11,056 bases of DNA from assembly GCA_049511335.1 (NCBI GenBank), contig JBEKYD010000255.1, positions 1-11,056 of the forward strand. The letters are read 5' to 3'. The translations under genes and the position numbers were made by a program. The DNA is from JBEKYD01 sp049511335. Its GTDB lineage: Bacteria; Acidobacteriota; Terriglobia; Bryobacterales; Bryobacteraceae. This document shows positions 6,070 to 11,056 of this stretch, in pieces. The first letter of the stretch is position 1. The number at the start of each line of letters is the position of its first letter. A model generated the notes under the pieces. That model was not told the origin of the DNA. It searched no databases and saw nothing but the letters and a program-made list of their open reading frames with translations.

Positions 6070-7944
6070 ATGAAATACGTCATCGCCGGAACGGCCGGGC
6101 ACATCGATCATGGCAAGACCGCTCTGGTGCGAGCGCTCACCGGCATCGATACCGACCGTCTGGAAGAAGAGAAGCGCCGCGGCATTTCCATCGACTTAGG
6201 ATTCGCGCATCTCGATTTGCCGCCCGGCATCCGCGTCGGCTTGGTCGACGTTCCGGGACATGAGCGCTTCGTCAAAAACATGCTGGCTGGCGTCGGCGGC
6301 ATCGACCTGGTTTTGCTGGTGGTCTCGGCCGTCGAATCGATTCAGCCGCAAACCCGCGAACATTTCGATATCTGCCGCCTGCTCGGCATGGAGCGCGGCA
6401 TCGTGGCGCTCACCAAGGCGGACCTGGCTTCGCCCGAGGTGTTGGAGGTTTGCCGCCAGGAGGTCCGGCGGCTGGTGGCGGGGTCGTTTCTGGAAACCGC
6501 GCCGATGGTTCCGGTCAGCGCCGTGACCGGCTCGGGCCTGGACGGGCTGCGCCGCGCGATCGCCACGGTCGCGGATCGGGTGAAACCGCGCAATTCCAGC
6601 GGACATTTTCGTTTGCCGGTCGACCGCGTGTTTGCCGTGCGCGGATTCGGAACCGTGGTCACCGGCACGCTGGTTTCGGGATCCATCGGCGCGGGCGACG
6701 AAGTGGAAGCGTATCCGCTGGGGCTGCGCCTGCGCGTGCGCGGCGTGGAGGTTCACGGGTCGAAGACCGATCGCGCCGTAGCGGGCCAGCGGACCGCGTT
6801 GAATCTGGCCAAGGTGGAAGCGTCCCAGTTGCATCGAGGCGTGGTGCTTTCCGCGCCTGGGCTATTCCAAGCGGTGAGCCAGGTGGATTGCCGGCTGCAA
6901 CTCCTGTCCGGCGCCGGCCCCCTGAAACATCGGGCGCCGGTACACTTTCACGCGGGTACGGCGGAGATCGAGGCCGAAGCGCGGCTGCTCGACGGCGCCG
7001 CTCAATTGGAGCCGGGCGGCACGGCTTACGCGCGGCTGATGCTGCGAGAGCCGGCGCTTTTATTGCCGGGGGATAGTTTCGTCATCCGGCGGTTCTCGCC
7101 GGTGGTCACGATCGGGGGCGGGGTGGTGGTAGATGCCACGGAACGGCGCCATCGCCGCGGCGAGCGTGCCAGGGACCGCCTGCACGTTCTAGCCGGCGCC
7201 AATCGCGCCAAGCGCATCGAGCTTCTGGTGCGTGAGTCTCCATTCGGCGGGGCCATTTCTCAACTGGTGGCGGCCACCGGTCTGACGGCCGCGGAAATTC
7301 GCGCGGCGGCGGCCGAAGCGGAATCGCTCGAACCAGCCGGCGACGCCAAGGATTGGTATTTGGACCGCGCCTGGCGCGAGGCGGAAAGCGCGCGGCTGGC
7401 AGATCTGGTGCGCCGCTTCCATCATGAACAACCGATGTTGTCCGGCATCGCCCTACACGACCTCCGGGCTGCTGGATGGCGCGATGCTCCGGACTGGGTA
7501 TTCGACGCCGTGCTGGCGGGGGCAGGCGAGGTGGAGATCGCTGCCCAGACCGCGCGCTTGCGAGGGCGCGCTCCGGCGTTGGCCGCGGACGAAATCGAGG
7601 CGCGAGAGACCATCGAGCGCGCATTCCGCAAGGCCGGGCTGGCCGTTCCGGCGGTGGGTGAAGTGCTGGCGGGTTGCGGCCTCGCGCCGGCCCGGGCGCG
7701 TACACTGCTCGAAATGCTCCTCAAGGAAAAACGGCTGGTTCGCGTCGACGCGGAGCTGATTTTTCATGCCGCCGCGCTCGAAGATCTATGCCGCCAACTC
7801 GCGGCGAGGCGGCCGGCCCGCTTCACCCTGGCGGCTTTCAAAGAATGGACCGGCGTATCGCGCAAATACGCCATCCCGCTGCTGGAATACCTGGACCGCC
7901 ATCGGGTGACCCGGCGGGAAGGCAACGAGCGTTTGCTACTATAG
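6070..7944 (+). CDS. selB: Selenocysteine-specific elongation factor SelB
   Basis: SelB is the GTPase that carries selenocysteinyl-tRNA to the ribosome at UGA codons marked by a SECIS element. The 624-residue product starts MKYVIAGTAGHIDHGKT, with G1 at 10-17, G2 RGISIDLGF at 37-45, G3 DVPGHE at 60-65, G4 TKAD at 115-118 and the SelB-type switch TDRLEEEKRRG. Translation-factor beta-barrels follow (RGFGTVVTGTLVSG, then the HFHAGTAE region). The C-terminal third is the winged-helix array that reads SECIS RNA, ending in FTLAAFKEWTGVSRKYAIPLLEYLD. I chose the ATG at 6070 because GGGAG at 6057-6061 is well spaced and conserved sequence begins there; an in-frame ATG at 6055 is less likely. The gene implies selenocysteine use in this genome, although selA, selD and tRNA-Sec are not in the window. 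The length is typical. Confidence 0.96.
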   Translation: MKYVIAGTAGHIDHGKTALVRALTGIDTDRLEEEKRRGISIDLGFAHLDLPPGIRVGLVDVPGHERFVKNMLAGVGGIDLVLLVVSAVESIQPQTREHFDICRLLGMERGIVALTKADLASPEVLEVCRQEVRRLVAGSFLETAPMVPVSAVTGSGLDGLRRAIATVADRVKPRNSSGHFRLPVDRVFAVRGFGTVVTGTLVSGSIGAGDEVEAYPLGLRLRVRGVEVHGSKTDRAVAGQRTALNLAKVEASQLHRGVVLSAPGLFQAVSQVDCRLQLLSGAGPLKHRAPVHFHAGTAEIEAEARLLDGAAQLEPGGTAYARLMLREPALLLPGDSFVIRRFSPVVTIGGGVVVDATERRHRRGERARDRLHVLAGANRAKRIELLVRESPFGGAISQLVAATGLTAAEIRAAAAEAESLEPAGDAKDWYLDRAWREAESARLADLVRRFHHEQPMLSGIALHDLRAAGWRDAPDWVFDAVLAGAGEVEIAAQTARLRGRAPALAADEIEARETIERAFRKAGLAVPAVGEVLAGCGLAPARARTLLEMLLKEKRLVRVDAELIFHAAALEDLCRQLAARRPARFTLAAFKEWTGVSRKYAIPLLEYLDRHRVTRREGNERLLL

Positions 7945-7960
7945 CTAGAAACCGAGCCGC

Positions 7961-7978
7961 GACCGTCAGGGAGCGGTC
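7961..7978. promoter_or_regulatory. Inverted repeat upstream of the BlaI-like gene
   Basis: GACCG, an 8-base spacer (TCAGGGAG) and CGGTC form a small dyad in the 61-base gap between the selB stop and the start of the BlaI-like repressor. BlaI/MecI proteins commonly bind dyads in their own promoters, so this may be an autoregulatory operator. It could equally be a weak hairpin after selB; no T-run follows. It does not match the staphylococcal TACA/TGTA operator. Confidence 0.2.
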
Positions 7979-8005
7979 TTGCCGCGGCTTCGGCGGAGTG
8001 ACGCG

Positions 8006-8425
8006 ATGATGCGATGGTTCAAAGCCCGGTCCGATGAATTGGGCCATTTGGAAAGCACGGTGATGGAAGCGCTGTGGCGGCAGGGCGCGGGAAACGTGCG
8101 CGATGTGGGTGCGCGGCTGGGGCGTCCGCTGGCTTACACCACGGTGATGACCACGCTCGACCGGCTATTCAAGAAAGGCTTGCTCGATCGGCGCAAACAA
8201 GACCGTGCCTTTGTGTATTCGCCGCGCTACTCGCGCACTCAGTGGCAACGCAAACGGGCCGGTGAATTTATGGCCGGTTACCTGACCGGGCCGGAGACGT
8301 CACGCGACTTATTGATCTCCTGCCTGGTGGATGCGGCCGGTGAACAGGATTCCGCGCTGCTCGACAAGCTGGAACAAAAGATTCGCCGCAAGCGGCAAGA
8401 GCTTTCTCGCGGGAGGCAGTCATGA
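8006..8425 (+). CDS. BlaI/MecI-family transcriptional repressor
   Basis: The 139-residue protein is a winged-helix repressor of the BlaI/MecI/CopY family. The N-terminal DNA-binding domain is clear: LGHLESTVMEALWRQG, then VRDVGARLGRPLAYTTVMTT (recognition helix), LDRLFKKGLLDRRKQDR and AFVYSPRYS (wing). A C-terminal helical dimerisation part follows (LISCLVDAAG, LLDKLEQKIRRKRQEL). Family members repress an operon as dimers and are inactivated by proteolysis from a partner M56 membrane protein, which here is the next gene, overlapping by four bases (ATGA). GGAG at 7995-7998 favours the ATG at 8006; an upstream TTG at 7979 would add nine residues but lacks support. No beta-lactamase lies nearby, so the controlled function is probably something else, possibly including the third gene of this group. 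Confidence 0.93.
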   Translation: MMRWFKARSDELGHLESTVMEALWRQGAGNVRDVGARLGRPLAYTTVMTTLDRLFKKGLLDRRKQDRAFVYSPRYSRTQWQRKRAGEFMAGYLTGPETSRDLLISCLVDAAGEQDSALLDKLEQKIRRKRQELSRGRQS

Positions 8426-9399
8426 ACCTGCCCTACGGAGCGCGGCTGGTGTCGATCGCCGCTGCCAGTTTTTTTGCGGTCAACCTGGCGGCCGGCGCGG
8501 TCTCGCTGGCGCTGGAGCGCATTTTCAGGCGCCGCTTTGAGGATTCGAATCCGCGCCGCGCCGCTGCCTTGATGCTGGCGCTGCGGCTGGCGCCGGGCGC
8601 GCTGGCGTTGGCCGCCGTGGCGGCTTTGTGCGTGCCCAGCTTTCTGGTGCTGGAGCCGGCGGGAAACAGCGAATCGGCGAGTTGGGCCTGTCTCATCATG
8701 GCAAGCATGGGAGTGGCGGCGGCTGCGTGTGGTGCGGTTCGGGGCGCCGGCGCCTGGCTCGGTTTCTGGCGCCGGTTTCGTCACTTCAAAAGCCGCCGCG
8801 AAACGGTGCGCGTCGGTTCGCGGCGGGTTCCGGTCGAAATTGTGGAGAGCCGGCGGCCCTGGTTGGCGCTGATCGGTGTCGCGAGGCCTCGGCTGGTGGC
8901 CACGCGCGCCGTGCTCCGCGCGCTCAAACCAGCGGAATTAGACGTGGCCCTGCGCCACGAGCGGGCGCACGCCGAGTTTCGCGACAACGCGAAGCGCTTG
9001 CTGATGGCGATGGCCCCGGCCCCGATTCCATTCGTGGTGCGGTCTCGCGGCTTGGAGGCAAGCTGGGCGAGATATGTGGAGCGCGCGGCGGACGACCGGG
9101 CGGTGGCCGGCAGCGCGCGACGATCCGTAGCCCTGGCCGCCGCGCTGGTGCGCGTGGCGCGATTGGGCGCGGCTGCTCCCGCCCCGCTCGCCACTTCGTT
9201 GATGGGCGACACTCAAGATCTCGAAGCCCGTGTGGAACGCTTGCTGCGCGGTGGCTCGCTGGCCGAAGCTTCGAACGCTCCGGCCCGGCTTTCATGGCTC
9301 TGGGCGCTTGGTGCGGTGGTTTCGCTGGCGGCCATCGGCGCGGCGTATCCGGCGCTCTTGACCGCGGTTCATGAACTGCTCGAACGATTCATGAATTGA
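8422..9399 (+). CDS. M56-family (BlaR1-like) membrane metallopeptidase
   Basis: The 325-residue integral membrane protein has a zinc-peptidase signature, HERAH at 179-183 (HExxH), with a likely third ligand Glu220 in ERAADDRAV. Hydrophobic segments near 8-31, 48-73, 86-110 and 290-313 suggest about four membrane helices, with the catalytic loop between the third and fourth. This is the M56 protease part of BlaR1/MecR1, but the protein stops after the last helix and has no extracellular penicillin-binding sensor domain, so its signal is unlikely to be a beta-lactam sensed by itself. Translation is coupled to the repressor: its ATG overlaps the repressor stop, and a strong GGGAGG (8411-8416) precedes it. 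Its likely job is to cleave or trigger loss of the adjacent BlaI-type repressor (inference from the family). Confidence 0.88.
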   Translation: MNLPYGARLVSIAAASFFAVNLAAGAVSLALERIFRRRFEDSNPRRAAALMLALRLAPGALALAAVAALCVPSFLVLEPAGNSESASWACLIMASMGVAAAACGAVRGAGAWLGFWRRFRHFKSRRETVRVGSRRVPVEIVESRRPWLALIGVARPRLVATRAVLRALKPAELDVALRHERAHAEFRDNAKRLLMAMAPAPIPFVVRSRGLEASWARYVERAADDRAVAGSARRSVALAAALVRVARLGAAAPAPLATSLMGDTQDLEARVERLLRGGSLAEASNAPARLSWLWALGAVVSLAAIGAAYPALLTAVHELLERFMN

Positions 9400-9416
9400 G
9401 GCTTCGACCGCTCTCT

Positions 9417-10235
9417 ATGCCCTCTACGAGTGCCGCCGAAAAACAGGCCTCGGTGAAAACCGTGCGCCTGATTTGTTGGAATGCAGACCAGGCGCGGGAA
9501 CGCGCGGCGGCACTCGCCGTTATGGGCTTCGAGGTGGACGCCGCGCCGCTCAACCCCGCGGGCCTGATCGGTTACTTTCGCCAGCATATGCCCGCGGTAG
9601 TCTTGATCGATCTGGACCGGCTGCCTTCGCATGGGCGAGAGGTGGGAATCGCGCTGCGGCAGAGCAAGGCTACACGGCAGATTCCGTTGGTTTACGCGGG
9701 AGGGGCGCCGGAGAAAGTGGCGCGCGTCCGAACGGAGCTGCCCGATGCCTTTTATTGCGCCTGGGACGGCGTGGCCAAAGCGCTGCGCGAGGCTCTGCGG
9801 CACGCGCCCGCCAACCCGGTAAAACCGCCGTCGCATATGGAGCGCTATACCGGCGGGGCGCTGCCGGCGAAGCTCGGTTTGAAGAAGGGGCTGGAGGTCT
9901 CGCTGTTGGGCGCGCCGGACGAATTCGAAGAGCAGTTGGGCGAACTGCCGGAAGGCGCCAGGCTTTCTACCCGGTTGACTCGCACCGCCGGCCTGGCGCT
10001 CTGGTTTGTGCGTTCGCGCCGCGAGTTGGAAGACGAGACCCCGTACCTGGCGACGCGCCTGCCGGAGGGTTGCGCGCTCTGGATTGTGCATCCGAAGCAG
10101 AGCGGCCGCTACAAGGTGGACTTCAATCAGAACGACGTTCGCGCCGCTGGGCTGGCCAGCGGCCTGGTGGATTTCAAGGTCTGCTCGGTGGATGCCGATT
10201 GGAGCGGCCTGAAGTTCGCGCGCAGGAAGAAGTGA
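9417..10235 (+). CDS. Degenerate receiver-like domain fused to DUF3052
   Basis: The 272-residue protein has two parts. Residues 15-128 resemble a CheY-like receiver: VRLICWNADQARERAAALAVMG, PAVVLIDLDRLPSHG (Asp65/Asp67 at the phospho-acceptor place) and a RQIPLVYAGG strand. The usual acidic pair after strand 1 and the conserved Lys after strand 5 are missing, so phosphorylation is doubtful. Residues 142-271 match my memory of DUF3052, a family of unknown function: YTGGALPAKLGLKKG, APDEFEEQLGELPEG, LWFVRSRREL, LWIVHPKQSG, and the closing VDADWSGLKFARR. It follows the M56 gene by 17 bases and is probably in the same operon. The start is not firm: ATG 9417 is preferred, TTG 9396 overlaps the M56 stop, and GTG 9453 is possible; none has a well-placed ribosome site. 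No enzymatic function can be assigned. Confidence 0.8.
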   Translation: MPSTSAAEKQASVKTVRLICWNADQARERAAALAVMGFEVDAAPLNPAGLIGYFRQHMPAVVLIDLDRLPSHGREVGIALRQSKATRQIPLVYAGGAPEKVARVRTELPDAFYCAWDGVAKALREALRHAPANPVKPPSHMERYTGGALPAKLGLKKGLEVSLLGAPDEFEEQLGELPEGARLSTRLTRTAGLALWFVRSRRELEDETPYLATRLPEGCALWIVHPKQSGRYKVDFNQNDVRAAGLASGLVDFKVCSVDADWSGLKFARRKK

Positions 10236-10589
10236 GGTCTCGGGTGCTGGCGCTGAGCTGGTAAAGTCAAAAAAGGAACGAAATTTTCGCAGATGGCCAC
10301 CTACCAGATGGACATCATTTCCCAAAATAGCCGATTTTGATAACCGGATCACCCGTTTGGAACGGTAGCCCCGGCTGCCTCGCCCGGATCCGGGGTGGGA
10401 CAGACGGGACAGACCATCGTTTTCCGTGGTCTGTCAGGCCCTCGCCAGGCCAACCGCTCGACAGACGACAAAAGACGATCGTCTGTCCCACCCAGCCCCG
10501 CCGGTGGGTCAGCTCATTTCCTTCACAGTCTGGGAAATGGCCACGATAGGCCCGCTCAGTGACGGACCTTCGGTTACACTAAAGGGTTC
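10236..10589. other. 354-base intergenic region before fabI
   Basis: No credible gene is seen here. It holds an AT-richer stretch at about 10263-10335, a 12-base perfect palindrome CCCGGATCCGGG at 10383-10394, the second copy of the repeat element at 10393-10493, and a small hairpin CATTTCC/GGAAATG (10515-10521 with 10533-10539, 11-nt loop). A TACACT at 10575-10580 is a weak -10 candidate for fabI, without a matching -35. The promoter for fabI should be in the last 100 bases. Confidence 0.6.
10393..10493. repeat. REP-doublet-like repeat, copy 2
   Basis: This has the same architecture as the copy at 4791-4880. The left stem is GACAGACCA/TGGTCTGTC (10408-10416 with 10427-10435, loop TCGTTTTCCG). 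The right stem is GACAGACGA/TCGTCTGTC (10460-10468 with 10479-10487, loop CAAAAGACGA). The spacer is again exactly 24 nt and the core again 80 nt, but the spacer sequence differs. Compared with copy 1, the sixth base pair of the left stem changes from G:C to A:T on both sides, a compensatory change. Loop-to-loop complementarity falls to 7 of 10. The outer ends carry a 14-bp inverted repeat (GGGTGGGACAGACG at 10393-10406 against 10480-10493), created together with a 9-base tandem duplication GGGACAGAC (10397-10405, 10406-10414). Confidence 0.85.
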
Positions 10590-11056
10590 ATGTCCAAGCT
10601 GCTAGAGGGCAAACTGGCCCTCATTCTCGGCATTGCCAACAGGTGGAGTCTGGCTTACTCGATCGCCCAGGCCTTTTCGCGGGAAGGCGCTTCGCTGGTG
10701 CTCAGCTACTTGGGCGATCGCCAGAGAGTGGCGATTTCCGAGCTTTCCGAGGGTCTCGACATCGCCGCCCTGATCCCTTGCGACGTCACCAAGGACGAAG
10801 AAATTGCGGCCCTGGCGTCGTCGCTGGCGGCCCTCAATCGCCCGCTCCACGCCGTGGTTCACAGCCTGGCCTTCGCCAACCGCGAAGATCTGGAGCGGCC
10901 TTTCACCGAAACCAGCCGCGAAGGTTTTTTGTTGGCGCAGAATGTGAGCGCGTATTCGCTGGTGGCCGTCGCGCGCGCGGCGGCGCCGGCGATGACCGCG
11001 GGCGGTTCCATCAGCACCTTGACTTACTTCGGTTCGACGCGCGTGGTGCCGAACTA
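10590..11056 (+). CDS. fabI: Enoyl-ACP reductase FabI (3' partial)
   Basis: FabI reduces trans-2-enoyl-ACP with NADH in the last step of each fatty acid elongation cycle, in the cytoplasm. The first 155 residues are present: the SDR-type nucleotide loop GIANRWSLAYSIAQAF at 14-29, CDVTKDEEI at 64-72 (adenine contact), HSLAFANREDL at 91-101, and LTYFGSTRVVPN at 144-155. Tyr146 falls at the position of the active-site Tyr146 of the E. coli enzyme, and the window ends inside the codon expected to be the catalytic Tyr of the YxxxxxxK pair. The start MSKLLEGKLALILGIAN is typical of the family; only a closely spaced AAAGGG (10581-10586) precedes the ATG. It appears to be transcribed on its own after the repeat-bearing intergenic region. 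Confidence 0.95.
   Translation, partial: MSKLLEGKLALILGIANRWSLAYSIAQAFSREGASLVLSYLGDRQRVAISELSEGLDIAALIPCDVTKDEEIAALASSLAALNRPLHAVVHSLAFANREDLERPFTETSREGFLLAQNVSAYSLVAVARAAAPAMTAGGSISTLTYFGSTRVVPN

Noticed and set aside
7979..8005. Upstream TTG start for the BlaI-like gene
   Set aside because: It adds an Arg-rich nine-residue leader without a ribosome binding site, whereas GGAG is correctly spaced before the ATG at 8006.
9369..10352. Long minus-strand open frame (327 codons) opposite the DUF3052 fusion gene
   Set aside because: It lies antisense to a gene with clear domain matches, is His/Arg/Gln-rich as expected from complementing GC-rich codons, and shows no recognisable motifs.
10383..10394. 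Perfect 12-base palindrome as an operator
   Set aside because: CCCGGATCCGGG is a short GC-rich palindrome that abuts the repeat; there is no second copy in the window and no regulator link.

Overview
This is a GC-rich, gene-dense chromosomal window that looks like Acidobacteriota, possibly the Solibacter/Bryobacter group. That assignment is an inference from gene content: a tricorn-type S41 peptidase with a Pro/Ala/Lys-rich insert, a BlaI-M56 pair, SelB, and a ClpS of the variant type. I see no phage genes, transposase, CRISPR array, rRNA or tRNA.

Layout, left to right: (1) a tricorn-like protease on +, with its 5' end outside the window; (2) a solitary HicB-type antitoxin on -, converging on the protease with a 9-base gap; (3) an IscS-type cysteine desulfurase on -, just upstream of hicB; (4) a divergently transcribed ClpS-like adaptor on +; (5) a GT2/GT21 (HpnI/ceramide-glucosyltransferase-like) membrane glycosyltransferase on -, converging on clpS; (6) selB on +, divergent from the glycosyltransferase; (7) a tight + strand group of a BlaI/MecI repressor, an M56 membrane metallopeptidase and a degenerate-receiver-DUF3052 fusion protein; (8) a 354-base intergenic stretch; (9) the 5' part of fabI on +, cut by the window end.

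Most genes are individual housekeeping or stress functions: Fe-S sulfur supply, N-degron adaptor, selenocysteine decoding, fatty acid elongation and membrane glycolipid synthesis. The BlaI-M56-DUF3052 group is the one clear operon. A plausible model is that the membrane peptidase inactivates the BlaI-type repressor on some signal, with the third protein as an uncharacterised partner.

The most distinctive non-coding signal is a repeat present twice (4791-4880 and 10393-10493). Each copy has two imperfect hairpins of 9-bp stem and 10-nt loop in inverted orientation, separated by exactly 24 nt. The left stem shows a compensatory base-pair change between copies. This resembles a REP doublet (BIME) or a small MITE. 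The other main points of interest are a ClpS whose N-degron-binding residues are replaced and the pseudo-receiver-DUF3052 fusion.
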